Counted from the stretch's first letter, positions 6,444 through 14,905 are shown. The stretch is 31,272 nt of DNA from DATHBD01 sp035296325 (GCA_035296325.1 DATHBD010000042.1:1-31272); one strand, 5' to 3'. Numbers and translations are program-made. The notes: generated from the letters alone by a model not told the origin.

Positions 6444-8678
6444 ATGCTGCGCAGAAGCAAGCTCGGCGGTCCGCTCATCGAGCGAGTCGCCGGGTGGTCG
6501 GTCCACCATCGGTTCCTTGCGGTGCTCGGCTGGCTCACGCTCGTCGTGTTCGCGGTTCTGTCGAGCGCGTTGGTGCCAGGGCAGGAGGCTCGTTCCGTCG
6601 ACCCGGGCGCCTCCGGTCGCGCCCAGCAGGCGTTGCGGGCGCAGCAGGTCTACGAACCGATCCGCGAGAGCGTCCTGGTGCAGGCACGAGCTTCCGGTAC
6701 GCCGCGGCTGCTCGACGACCCCGCGGCGCGTACCGCGTTGGAAGATCTTGTCGCCGCGCTCCGGAAGTCGGGTGCGGTGGCCGACCTGCGGTCACCGCTG
6801 TCTGCGGACGGCGCGGAGCTGCTCTCCGAGGACGGCCGGTCCGGCCTGGTCACCTTCCAGGTGGCCGGAGGCGATGATCAGCGGATCGCCATGTACGAGG
6901 CAGCGGGCGGCGTGATCGAGGCGGTGACCGCCCGGCACCCGGACATGCGGGTGGCGCAGGCCGGTGACCGGAGCCTGTCGGTCGCGGTCGACCAGGCCGT
7001 CCAGGACGATTTCCAACGCTCGGAGCTCATCTCGCTGCCGCTGACCGTGGCGATCCTGCTGATCGTGTTCGGCTCCCTGGTCGCGGCGGGCATTCCGCTG
7101 CTGCTCGCTGTGACCACCGTCGCGGGAACGTTCGGGTTCCTGCAGTCGATCGGGCACTGGATGCCGATCAACAGCGCGGCGTCCTCGATGGTGCTGCTGA
7201 TCGGGTTGGCGGTCGGGATCGACTACTCCCTGTTCTACATCCGCCGGGTACGGGAGGAACGCACCTCCGGCCGCGACATCACCGAGGCGCTGCGGGTGAC
7301 CGCGCGTACCTCCGGGCATGCCGTGGTGGTCTCCGGCCTCACCGTCATGCTTTGCGTGTGCGGGCTACTTTTCACCGGGCTCGACAACCTGCAGGGCCTC
7401 GCCGTCGGCGCGGTGCTGGTCGTCGGCCTGGCAGTGATCGGTTCGGTGACCGTCCTGCCAGCGCTGCTCTCCCTGCTCGGGCGGCGGGTGGACAGCGGCC
7501 GGATCCCGTGGCTGGGCCGGCGGCGGACCGCCGGGGCGCAGTCGCGCGCATGGTCGGCCGTGGCGCACGCGGTGGTGCGTCGCCCACTGCTCTGGGGCGG
7601 CGTCGCGACTGCGGCGCTCGTCGTCGTGGCGCTACCCGCGCTCGGGATGCGGCTACAGGATGCCGCCGTGACCGACAGCTTGCCGCGAAGCGTACCCGCC
7701 GTCGACGCGGCCAGCCGGATGCAGGAGGCGTTCCCCGGTGCGGCCACGCCATCACGGGTGGTCATCTGGCGCGCTGACGGCAGCGACGTCGACGGTCCGG
7801 CGGTACGCCAGGCGATCGACGAACTCCGCCGGCGGGTCGCCGGGCCCGTCGCCGTGGTCGAGGTCGACCAGGCCCTGGTAGTGCGGGTCCCGCTGCCGGG
7901 CGGCGGCACCGATGCCACGTCGAACGCCGCGCTGAAAACCCTACGCGATGATGTGCTGCCGGCCACCCTCGGCAAGGTGCATGGTGTCGAGTACGCGGTG
8001 GCCGGTCGGACGGCGTTCGCTCATGATTTCACCGACGTGGTGCGCGACCGCAGCCCACTGGTCTACGCGTTCGTCCTCGTGATGGCGTTCATCCTGCTCC
8101 TGGTGGCGTTCCGTTCGGTGACGATCCCGGCCGTGTCTATCGTGCTGAACCTGCTGTCGATCGGCGCCGCATACGGCGTGGTGACCTGGGTGTTCCAGGA
8201 CGGCCACCTGGCCTCGGTGCTCGGCTTCACCCCGTACGGCGGGGTGGTCGGTTGGCAGCCGCTGTTCATGTTCGTCATCCTGTTCGGCCTGAGCATGGAC
8301 TACCACATCTTCATCCTCAGCCGAGTCCGCGAACGGTGGACCACCGGAGCGACCGCCCACGACGCGATCGTCGGCGGCATCAGCACCAGCGCCGGCGTCG
8401 TGTCCAGCGCCGCCGTCATCATGGCCGGCGTCTTCTCGGTCTTTATCACCCTCGGTGCGATCGAGTACAAGATGCTCGGCGTCGGGATGGCCGTCGCCGT
8501 GATCATCGACGCCACCATCGTTCGTGGGGTCCTGCTACCCGCGGCGCTGGCGCTCCTCGGCGATCACGCCTGGACCCTGCCTGGCCGCCGAACGTCACGA
8601 GACCAACAACCGCAACGGCTGGATCCCGCTGATTACGGGTATGCCCGCGCCGGGGCAGGCACCTCGCCCGTGTTGTAA
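6444..8678 (+). CDS. MMPL/RND-family transporter
   Basis: A 744-residue, 12-helix RND-superfamily exporter of the MMPL type, which move lipids or hydrophobic compounds across the plasma membrane using the proton gradient. Architecture: TM1 at about residues 25-42; a periplasmic porter-like domain up to about 185 (with SGAVADLRSPLSADGAELLS); TM2-6 including LIGLAVGIDYSLFYIRRVRE, which carries the GxxxDYS/T proton-relay motif; a second periplasmic domain; and TM7-12 with FGLSMDYHIFILSRVRERW, the second D-Y motif. Both proton-relay aspartates are present, so it should be functional. ATG 6444 is preceded by AAAGGA; the frame is open back to 6333 but without family similarity. It is the last gene of the ArsR operon and ends before a strong hairpin. 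Confidence 0.92.
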   Translation: MLRRSKLGGPLIERVAGWSVHHRFLAVLGWLTLVVFAVLSSALVPGQEARSVDPGASGRAQQALRAQQVYEPIRESVLVQARASGTPRLLDDPAARTALEDLVAALRKSGAVADLRSPLSADGAELLSEDGRSGLVTFQVAGGDDQRIAMYEAAGGVIEAVTARHPDMRVAQAGDRSLSVAVDQAVQDDFQRSELISLPLTVAILLIVFGSLVAAGIPLLLAVTTVAGTFGFLQSIGHWMPINSAASSMVLLIGLAVGIDYSLFYIRRVREERTSGRDITEALRVTARTSGHAVVVSGLTVMLCVCGLLFTGLDNLQGLAVGAVLVVGLAVIGSVTVLPALLSLLGRRVDSGRIPWLGRRRTAGAQSRAWSAVAHAVVRRPLLWGGVATAALVVVALPALGMRLQDAAVTDSLPRSVPAVDAASRMQEAFPGAATPSRVVIWRADGSDVDGPAVRQAIDELRRRVAGPVAVVEVDQALVVRVPLPGGGTDATSNAALKTLRDDVLPATLGKVHGVEYAVAGRTAFAHDFTDVVRDRSPLVYAFVLVMAFILLLVAFRSVTIPAVSIVLNLLSIGAAYGVVTWVFQDGHLASVLGFTPYGGVVGWQPLFMFVILFGLSMDYHIFILSRVRERWTTGATAHDAIVGGISTSAGVVSSAAVIMAGVFSVFITLGAIEYKMLGVGMAVAVIIDATIVRGVLLPAALALLGDHAWTLPGRRTSRDQQPQRLDPADYGYARAGAGTSPVL

Positions 8679-8774
8679 GCAGCCTGTCGTCGTGGGTTGG
8701 TGAGCTCGCAGCTGTCGTTGATCGGCGGACAACGGGTCTCCAGGAGATGGTCACGACCAGGAGAATCGTCAACT

Positions 8775-8814
8775 GGAGACCTCCGGGTCGGGCCGACCCG
8801 ACCCGGAGGTCTCC
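8775..8814. terminator. Perfect 18-bp stem hairpin
   Basis: Bases 8775-8792 and 8797-8814 are exact reverse complements around the loop CCGA. The stem is very GC-rich and no T-run follows on either strand. About 100 bp past the MMPL stop, it is best read as a strong U-less actinomycete terminator. A second 7-bp hairpin (CCACGCC/GGCGTGG, 8813-8832) overlaps its right arm and would compete with it. Confidence 0.8.
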
Positions 8815-8832
8815 ACGCCGACTTTGGCGTGG

Positions 8833-9170
8833 CGCGGACTGTGCATCGGGTGGCTGATCCGCGTCCTCAACCCGGCTACGCGCGGTCGGGACACTGGCCG
8901 TTCATGCCTGTGCTCGGCATGGGTGTCTCCCTTGAGGCGCGGAGCGAGGGAGGTGAGAAGCGGGCGGTAGCCGTCGGCGTCGAGCCAGGCGAGTTCGCCG
9001 TCGATGTCGACGCTGCGGCGCTGACCGTCATTCGCGGTACGGCGGTGCCACCCCCAGCCCCATCGTGGCACCGGAGCCTGGCGCACCGAATCGGCACCGG
9101 GCCTGGAATTGCGCACCGCAAGTCGGGTGCCCCACGTGCCCCCGGCCCATGCGTAGAGGGTCGGCGGCGC
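8833..9170. other. No gene supported
   Basis: About 340 bp between the hairpin and the kinase remnant. The leftward frame contains a stretch (SVDIDGELAWLDADGYRPLL at about 8960-9020) that looks more protein-like than its surroundings but matches no family I recognise. It may be another gene scrap brought in by rearrangement. Confidence 0.35.
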
Positions 9171-9746
9171 GGCGACGTGCTGCGCCGGGTCGAGGACGAG
9201 GCGACACGAATGGCGCAGCTCGTGGACGACCTGCTGTACCTCGCCCGACTCGACGCCGAGCCGCAGCTCGCTCAGGGCCGCGTCGACCTCGTCGCCGTCC
9301 TCCGGGACGCCGTCTCCGACTCGCTCGCCGCCCAGCCCGGTCGACCGACCACCCTCGCGACGCCGGCGCACTGTTTGGTGCACGGCGACGAGGATGCGCT
9401 CCGGCAGGTCATGGGCAATTTGCTGGGCAACGTCCGCACGCACACCGCCGCCGACACGCCGGTATCGGTCCGGCTCATGCCGGACGGTGCCACCGTCCGG
9501 GTGGAGGTCAGCGACGCGGGTTCGGGAATGGCCCCGGAACTCGTCGACCGCGCGTTCGAGCGGTTCAGCCGTGGTGACGCCCGTCCTGGAACCGGAAGCA
9601 CCGGCGGCGGCCTCGGTCTGGCGATCGTGGCGGAGATTGTCGACGCGCACGGTGGCACGGTGGAGTTACGGTCATCGCCTGGCTCCGGCACGTCGGTGAC
9701 GGTCGCCCTGCCTGCCGAGCGGTGCGGCGGGGAGATGGATCTCTAA
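9171..9746 (+). pseudogene. 5'-truncated sensor histidine kinase
   Basis: About 190 residues from the end of the dimerisation domain (VLRRVEDEATRMAQLVDDLL) through a complete HATPase_c domain: N-box DEDALRQVMGNLLGNVRTH, G1-box VSDAGSGMAPELVDRAFERF, G2-box GGGLGLAIVAEIVDAHGG, and the C-terminal strand SGTSVTVALP. The sensor, HAMP and phospho-acceptor His are all absent. The sequence upstream in the same frame is unrelated, so the gene was cut at about 9171 and cannot work as a kinase. No response regulator is adjacent. Confidence 0.8.
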
Positions 9747-9795
9747 GGGCGGGTCCCATGTGGATGGTCGGTGATCTGGTGCATGATCGTCGATC

Positions 9796-9963
9796 GTGGT
9801 CGAGGAGGTGATCCGGACCTGGGCTCCGGATGAGTTGTGGGAGATCGCGGCGCCGTTGATCCCGGCCGGGCCGGTGCACCGTCAGGGTGGTGGGTGGCGC
9901 CGGGTGGATGACCGGGCGGTGGTCGACTCGATCAGTGTGCGGGCGGAGAAAGGGGGGACCTGA
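9796..9963 (+). pseudogene. IS5-family transposase scrap with internal deletion
   Basis: From GTG 9796 the frame reads the usual N-terminus of actinomycete IS5-family transposases (APDELWEIAAPLIPAGPVHR, then GGWRRVDDRA) but jumps straight to VVDSISVRAEKGG. That segment normally lies about 80 residues later and carries the first catalytic Asp. It stops at 9961-9963. The rest of the transposase is absent. An internal deletion, probably through short homology at VDDRAV/VDSxSV, is the simplest explanation. Confidence 0.7.
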
Positions 9964-10296
9964 CCGGGCAGACCGAGGGCGGACTTCACGCCGGTGAGCT
10001 GTCCCAGCACGAGCTGCAGCCATTCGTCGTCGGGTAGGCGTTGCGCGTGCGGGATGACCGAGGTACCCAGCACCCGGGCGACCCTAGTCAGCTCGATGCG
10101 CACGCAGACGCGTTCGTAGGCGATCCAGAGACCACCAGCCACGAGCATCACGCCTGCCGCTGCTCACCCCGCCAGCGTAGAACCGGCCGCGTCCGCAGCT
10201 ACGCCCGGCTACTCCCCGCGGCCCTGGTTGAAGGCCCTGATCAACACCTGGCCCCCAGACGACAAGCACCGCAAGCAGCAGCAAGACCATAAACAT
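9964..10296 (-). pseudogene. Membrane-protein gene remnant cut by the IS5 scrap
   Basis: Leftward, the frame from 10151 reads GGLWIAYERVCVRIELTRVA, then GTSVIPHAQRLPDDEWLQLV and GQLTGVKSALGLPGQ, which looks like genuine coding sequence, and turns to low complexity where the IS5 fragment begins. A second frame, starting at 10296 (MFMVLLLLAVLVVWGPG), could be its N-terminal membrane helix after a frameshift. Family not recognised. Confidence 0.4.
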
Positions 10297-10331
10297 CCTG
10301 GCGTCGCAGCGCTCTCCGGTCGGGGTGGGAC

Positions 10332-10530
10332 ATGCGCGCCCGCGTCGCGGAGTTCACCCGCTGCGGCGCGGAGACGCTGAACGCCGCGATCGTGGACCGC
10401 ACGCTGCGCCACACCGGGCACCCTCGGATTGCGCCGGCATGTGCTCAACGCCCGGCGCCGCTCGAACCGGTGCGGCGTGTCGTTCGGCAAGGAACACGCG
10501 CGCGCGAGTCCCCGCGATGATCGACGCGCT
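10332..10530 (+). pseudogene. Phage terminase-like fragment, frameshifted
   Basis: The frame from 10332 gives RVAEFTRCGAETLNAAIVDR and TLRHTGHPRI. The frame one base over then gives RRHVLNARRRSNRCGVSFGK and EHARASPRD to about 10510. Joined, they resemble the C-terminal end of terminase large subunits of actinophages (a DHTGxPxLTRHVxNARRR, then FGKExxxSPRKIDA pattern). Start, ATPase domain and end are missing. This is a prophage scrap, assigned by motif only. Confidence 0.45.
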
Positions 10531-10539
10531 CGCCGCAGG

Positions 10540-10690
10540 GGACCTTGGCTCGGCTGGCGAGCGATGTCGACCAGCGGAGCGATCGGCGCCACGAGACGAT
10601 CCGTAGCGACGTACGAACCGTCCTCGTCGGCATCCATGTAGATCCTGGTGAAGAATGCGCGATTGAGCGCCCGCCTCGCCGCTCCCAGGG
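10540..10690 (-). pseudogene. Serine-recombinase C-terminal scrap
   Basis: About 45 leftward residues (RALNRAFFTRIYMDADEDGS, then YVATDRLVAPIAPLVDIA) match the pattern at the very C-terminus of large serine integrases, where RRxLNQAFFxxIyID is followed by an acidic strand and an ExxxPF-like end. The catalytic and recombinase domains are absent. Confidence 0.45.
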
Positions 10691-10904
10691 GACGGCCGAC
10701 CAGGCGGCCCGCACGGTCGCGAGCGCTACATCGACGCCGTGAAGACCAAGAACGTCGCGGTGTGCAGACAGCAGATGTGCTGCCCTTCGCTGCAGGTCGA
10801 TGGGGAAGGAGCCGACGGCCCACGTCGCGGGCCGCCGGCTCTGGTCTCGTCCCCGGGTATGCGTCAGCAGGCGAATCCGGCGGCACAGACGTTGCTTCGT
10901 CCGG

Positions 10905-11195
10905 CTTCCAGGTTTCCCGTCGGGACTGTACAAATAACTTGACCCGTTCGGGAGGGTGGCCACTATATCCGCTACGGGTGGCGGCATGTAGCGGGTGAAC
11001 ACCTCGGTGAGGTCGGCCGGGTCGTAGCCCTTCAGGACGGGCCGGTGCCGGTTTCGCGGACGTTCTTGGGGCGGACGCTGTAGGCGCGCAGCATCCTGGA
11101 CAGTTTGCGGGAGGTCAACTCGCGGCCTGCCCATGGCGAGTCCGCGACGGCGCTGAGCCGGTCGAGGATGGTGGTGGTGTGCAGCTTGTCGGTGC
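10905..11195 (-). pseudogene. DUF3631 C-terminal fragment, frameshifted
   Basis: Leftward frames read DKLHTTTILDRLSAVADSPW, AGRELTSRKLSRMLRAYSVR and PKNVR. A frameshift near 11040 then leads to PVLKGYDPADLTEVFTRYMP. This is the conserved C-terminal part of DUF3631 proteins, found on actinobacterial plasmids, AICEs and prophages beside primase-helicase functions. The N-terminal part is missing, so this is mobile-element debris. Confidence 0.6.
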
Positions 11196-11329
11196 GCTCG
11201 CACGGCTGAACCCCGGCGGTAGGCGACCCCCGTCCGACGCACACCCCGCACCCGGGATCCTGCGCGAGTGCCGCTCGGTGAGAACCGAGAACCGAAACGA
11301 CACCGCACAGGATCACGGGGTGGGGCGGG

Positions 11330-12508
11330 TCAGCCGACGCGCTCGATCAAAGCCCTGGTCTCAGCGGTCGGGTCGTGCGCGGCCCCGACACCCCAGAACG
11401 CGGTGCTGCCGGGGATCTTCGTCAGCGCCGACAGGTACGGGTCCGCGTCGTTGACCTTGGGCCCGTAGGTCGTGCTCCACGTCCCACGGGCGTAGCGCAG
11501 GAACAGCGAACCGGGATAGCGGATGTTCGGCGGGACCGGGTTGCCGCCGCTGATCCACAGGTTGCCGGCCGCGTCGCCGGCCACCGCGGCCAGGGTGCCC
11601 GCCGCCACCGGCACGGTGACCCGCTGCCAGGACACCCCGTCGTAGTGCAGGACCAGCGGCTTCGGCGCGCTGTCGAAGTCGATCGTGCCGACCGCCCAGG
11701 CGTCGGTGGCCGTGCGGGCCCACACCCCGCTCAGGCGGGCGGTCGGGATCTTCGGCAGGGTCGCCACCTGCCAGACGGACCCACTGCGCTGCACGATCAG
11801 CGGCTCCGGGTAGGCGGCGCCGTCGACGTTCCAGCCGCCGACCGCGAACGTCGCGCCGCCGGGTGCGGTGGTCACGCCGTACAGCTGACCAGTCCAGGCG
11901 TCGGAGCCGGGCACCACCACCTCGGCCAGCTGCCGGCCGTTCCACTCCATGACCAGCGCGCGGCCGGTGTCCCCGCCGACCAGGACGGCGCGTCCGCCCC
12001 GGGCCGCGACGTCGTTCAGGCCAACGGACTGGTCGCTGCCGAACGGGCGGAACGACTGCCAGCCGGTGCCGTCGAAGTGCGCGGCGTACGGCGACAGGCG
12101 GGCGGTCGCGCCGACCGTCCAAACGTCGGTCGACGTGGCGGCGCTGACGCCGGTGAGCTGACTGACGTTGTCCGGCAGCTCCTGCTCGGACCAGTCGACG
12201 CCGTTCCACCGCAGCAGCGCGTACGGCCGCTCCGGGCGCGGTCCGCCGTAGTTCGACCCCTGGTAGCCGACCGCCCACGCGTCGGCCGGGCCGGTGGCCG
12301 TGACGTCCACCAGCCGGCTCGAGCTCTGCAGAGCAGGCAGTGTGTCTACCCGCCAGGCCGGGTCCTGCCGGCCCGGCGCGGCGGCGGCCGTCCCCGCAGC
12401 CGTCGGTGCCACCGCTACCGGTGACGCGGCGAGCGGCCCCGCGGCGAGCAGGCCGATCACCACGCCGAGCGCCGCCACCGGCGCCCGGTGACTCATCGAA
12501 TCCCCCAT
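11330..12508 (-). CDS. Secreted seven-bladed beta-propeller protein
   Basis: A 392-residue exported protein. The N-terminus has a signal peptide (hydrophobic PVAALGVVIGLLAAGPLAAS after SHR, Ala-rich cleavage region). The mature part holds seven repeats about 45-55 residues apart, each with an L-x-x-V-x-A turn followed by a DAWAVG-like strand: DAWAVG, DVWTVG, AVLVGG, TFAVGG, DAWAVG, NLWISG, FWGVG. Between them recur xWNGxxW-xxxxLP strands (RWNGVDW, HYDGVSW). The C-terminal ALIERVG and N-terminal WRVDTLP can close the last blade as a velcro. No catalytic signature is visible, so it is probably a binding or scaffold protein outside the membrane. ATG 12508 has AAGGAG 6 bp upstream. A tandem GTAAG site lies 77-93 bp upstream. 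Confidence 0.8.
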   Translation of the reverse strand: MGDSMSHRAPVAALGVVIGLLAAGPLAASPVAVAPTAAGTAAAAPGRQDPAWRVDTLPALQSSSRLVDVTATGPADAWAVGYQGSNYGGPRPERPYALLRWNGVDWSEQELPDNVSQLTGVSAATSTDVWTVGATARLSPYAAHFDGTGWQSFRPFGSDQSVGLNDVAARGGRAVLVGGDTGRALVMEWNGRQLAEVVVPGSDAWTGQLYGVTTAPGGATFAVGGWNVDGAAYPEPLIVQRSGSVWQVATLPKIPTARLSGVWARTATDAWAVGTIDFDSAPKPLVLHYDGVSWQRVTVPVAAGTLAAVAGDAAGNLWISGGNPVPPNIRYPGSLFLRYARGTWSTTYGPKVNDADPYLSALTKIPGSTAFWGVGAAHDPTAETRALIERVG

Positions 12509-12584
12509 GAAAAACTCCTTCGATACGTCGATGGAGTACAGCGTCACGGTCGTCGATGACGGCCGCTAGTGCCGGGGCGGGCCC

Positions 12585-12601
12585 GTAAGGATTCGGTAAG
12601 G
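12585..12601. promoter_or_regulatory. Tandem GTAAGG direct repeat, 11-bp phasing
   Basis: GTAAGG at 12585-12590 and again at 12596-12601, starts 11 bp apart, on the strand opposite the propeller gene. Eleven-bp tandem half-sites are the classic footprint of OmpR/PhoB-type regulators. The same element occurs at 15513-15530. Confidence 0.6.
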
Positions 12602-12621
12602 CTAGACAGCGTGCTCGGCGA

Positions 12622-12880
12622 TCACCGCGCGGCGCCGATGATGCCGGCTTGTTGAGCAGCGTCGCCGGCACCACCGGGGTACGGGTGGTGATCAGCGGGA
12701 GGAACTTCTCGACCTTCTTGCTGACGCCGCCGCCGATGATGAACAGGTTCGGACCGAGCAGCGTGCTGGAGGTAGTCCTGCACGCGTGACGCCCACTTCT
12801 CCCAGCTCAGGGAGTCCTGCTCGCGGGCACGGTCGGAGGCGTGCAGCTCGGCGTCGCGGAACTTCGGCGACCCGGACGGC
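12622..12880 (-). pseudogene. ppgK: Polyphosphate glucokinase C-terminal remnant
   Basis: Leftward reading across three frames reconstructs the end of an actinobacterial polyphosphate/ATP glucokinase (ROK family): RDAELHASDRAREQDSLSWE with KWASRVQDYLQ, then in the next frame LLGPNLFIIGGGVSKKVEKF with LPLITTRTPVVPATLLN, then in a third frame QQAGIIGAAR and a stop at 12622. Two one-base shifts break it, and the catalytic N-terminal half is absent. The intact enzyme phosphorylates glucose with polyP. Confidence 0.75.
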
Positions 12881-13112
12881 TTCGGCATGGTCGCCGGTTC
12901 GTACCCGGCCTGGCTCCTGCCGGCACTGATCATGTGCTGGTCGGCAACGGGCGGACTTGCGCTGATCAACACGGCGGCCCTCCGCCACCTGACCACCGAC
13001 CCGGCGATCGCCTTCGACCACGTCCACGGCCGGAGGGTGGAGGACAATCACGGTGGAGATCCGGGTTGAGCTGAGCCCCAGCTCAATGCTGATCGGCCGT
13101 CGTGGCGTGCGT
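12881..13112. other. Intergenic, no gene supported
   Basis: Between the ppgK remnant and the kinase stop. A + strand frame contains a hydrophobic run (WLLPALIMCWSATGGLALIN) that could be a transmembrane scrap, but I recognise no family and it has no start signal. Confidence 0.3.
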
Positions 13113-14168
13113 TCACCCGCCCGGCATCGCGACGGAGGCGGTCGCGGGGATCCGCACTTCGAATCGGCAGCCGTCGTGGGTGTTGCGAACCTGGACGTGC
13201 CCGCCGTGTGCTTCGACGAGCCCTCGGACGATGGCCAGGCCGAGTCCGCCGCCGGCGGCAGCTCCGCCCGGTCCGTCGTCGTGTGGCAGCGGCGTGCGGG
13301 CGCGTTCGCCGCGGAACGCCACGTCGAAGACTCTCGGAAGATCTGATTCCGGGATGCCGCCGCAGGTGTCGGTGACGGCGATCCAGGCTTCGTCGCGTTC
13401 AGTTCCGGCGTCCACCATGACGGTGCCGTCGGGCGGTGTGTAGCGCACGGAGTTGAGGAGGAGATTCGCTACTACGCGGCTGAGTTCGGGCTCGCCGCCG
13501 GTGACGACTGGCCAGCCGGATTCACGGGCGAGGATCCGAACGCCGCGGCGTGCGGCGAGTGGTGCGGTGGTGGCGATGGCGTCGGAAACGACATCACGTA
13601 GCGGTACGGTGGACATGGCTATTCGAAGCGTGCCTGCGTTGATCCGGGAGAGCTGGAACAGGTCGTCGACGAGGTAGGCCATCCGATCGGTCTGGATCCG
13701 GATTCGTCGGTGGTATTCGGCAATGGTCTTCGGGTCGTCGACCACGTTGTCCTCGAGGGCCTCCGCCATGGCGCGCAGACCGGCGAGCGGGGTGCGCAGG
13801 TCGTGGGAGACCCAGGCGACGAGATCCCGCCGGCTTGCTTCCAGCTGCCGCTCGCGGTCGCGCGCCTGAATCGCCCACACCGAGGCGGCGGCGAGGCGTC
13901 GGCCGAAGGCCGCGCCCAGCGCGAGGCTCACCGCGGCCGACGCGGCCACGGTGATCAGTACGACCTGCAGGTCGTGCGGGGAGAGGAACATGGCTTGGGC
14001 CACGGCTCCGACCCCGGCGGCGACCGCGGCGACGGTAATGATGAGCAGGATCGAGATGTGCACCAGGATCGATCGGTTCCGCAACAGCCGGAGGGCGAGC
14101 GCGCCGATCACACCGACCACGGTGCCCGCGACGAGCGCGTAGAAGCCGATCAGGAACAGGTCAGTCAT
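13113..14168 (-). CDS. Sensor histidine kinase of the DM13 operon
   Basis: A 351-residue kinase. Three hydrophobic segments (about residues 5-25, 36-58 and 68-90) are joined by very short external loops (for instance FLSPHDLQ), so it has no real extracellular sensor domain and probably senses within or next to the membrane. HisKA: LVAWVSHDLRTPLAGLRAMA with phospho-acceptor His122. HATPase_c: N-box ELSRVVANLLLNSVRYTPPD, G1-box VTDTCGGIPESDLPRVFDVA, G2-box GGGLGLAIVRGLVEAHGGH. It starts inside the response-regulator gene (8-bp overlap, 14161-14168), so the two are translationally coupled and form a cognate pair. Confidence 0.92.
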   Translation of the reverse strand: MTDLFLIGFYALVAGTVVGVIGALALRLLRNRSILVHISILLIITVAAVAAGVGAVAQAMFLSPHDLQVVLITVAASAAVSLALGAAFGRRLAAASVWAIQARDRERQLEASRRDLVAWVSHDLRTPLAGLRAMAEALEDNVVDDPKTIAEYHRRIRIQTDRMAYLVDDLFQLSRINAGTLRIAMSTVPLRDVVSDAIATTAPLAARRGVRILARESGWPVVTGGEPELSRVVANLLLNSVRYTPPDGTVMVDAGTERDEAWIAVTDTCGGIPESDLPRVFDVAFRGERARTPLPHDDGPGGAAAGGGLGLAIVRGLVEAHGGHVQVRNTHDGCRFEVRIPATASVAMPGG

Positions 14169-14868
14169 CGCCGGTCACAGCTTCGTAGCGGTAGCCCACG
14201 CCCCATGCGGTGAGGATGCGCCGCGGCGCGGCCGGGTCGGTCTCGATCTTCTCGCGGAGCCTGCGGACGTGGACAGTGACCGTCGATTGGTCTCCGAACT
14301 GCCACCCCCAGACCTTGTCGAGGAGTTCGGCGCGCGACCAGGCGCGGGCGGGATGCCGGAGCAGGAACGCGAGAAGATCGAATTCACGGGTCGTGAGGGC
14401 GAGTACCTGGTCACCGAGTCGGGCGATCCGGCGCCCGAGGTCGGCGGTCAGGTCTCCGTCGACCAGGACCGGAGCAGGAGGTGTCGGCAGTGCGGTGGTT
14501 ATGGTGGTCCGGCGCAGCACCGAGCGGATCCGCAGCACGAGTTCGCGCGGTGAGAACGGCTTGGTGACGTAGTCGTCGGCGCCGACCTCTAGGCCGAGGA
14601 CCCGGTCAGCCTCGTCGCCGAGCGCGGTCAGCATCACGACGGGCAGATCGGGTAGTTGCCTGCGGAGGCGCCGGCAGACCTCGAGACCGTCGATGCCGGG
14701 CATCATCAGGTCGAGGACCACGAGATCGGGTGTTTCGGCGGCGACCGCGTCGAGAGCCGTCACGCCGTCATCGACCAGCTGGACCCGGCAGCCGTCCCGC
14801 TCCAGGTAGCGGCGGACGACATCGCTGACGGTGGGATCGTCGTCAACGACGAGTACGCGGTGGTTCAC
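14161..14868 (-). CDS. OmpR-family response regulator
   Basis: A 235-residue regulator. The receiver domain has the acidic pair DDD at 9-11, phospho-acceptor Asp53 in VLDLMMPGIDG, Thr81 in VMLTALG and Lys103 in DDYVTKPF. The C-terminal winged helix (about 140-230) contains TREFDLLAFLLRHP, SRAELLDKVWGW and the recognition helix STVTVHVRRLREKIE, then GVGYRYE. It is therefore a DNA-binding activator or repressor expected to bind tandem direct repeats. It lies 37 bp after the DM13 gene and overlaps the kinase gene. The GTAAG tandem sites in front of the DM13 and propeller genes are its most likely targets (inference). Confidence 0.93.
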   Translation of the reverse strand: MNHRVLVVDDDPTVSDVVRRYLERDGCRVQLVDDGVTALDAVAAETPDLVVLDLMMPGIDGLEVCRRLRRQLPDLPVVMLTALGDEADRVLGLEVGADDYVTKPFSPRELVLRIRSVLRRTTITTALPTPPAPVLVDGDLTADLGRRIARLGDQVLALTTREFDLLAFLLRHPARAWSRAELLDKVWGWQFGDQSTVTVHVRRLREKIETDPAAPRRILTAWGVGYRYEAVTGDD

Positions 14869-14905
14869 GGCTTGAGGCTACCCAGGCTGGCGGCGCAGAG
14901 ACCCT

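Noticed and set aside
7235..7975. A 246-codon leftward frame inside the MMPL gene
   Set aside because: Ser/Arg/Thr-rich antisense shadow of a strongly conserved transporter gene.
8697..9170. Full-length kinase from 8697 to 9746
   Set aside because: No HisKA, membrane helix or HAMP is found before 9171, and the segment contains the hairpin. The open frame is fortuitous.
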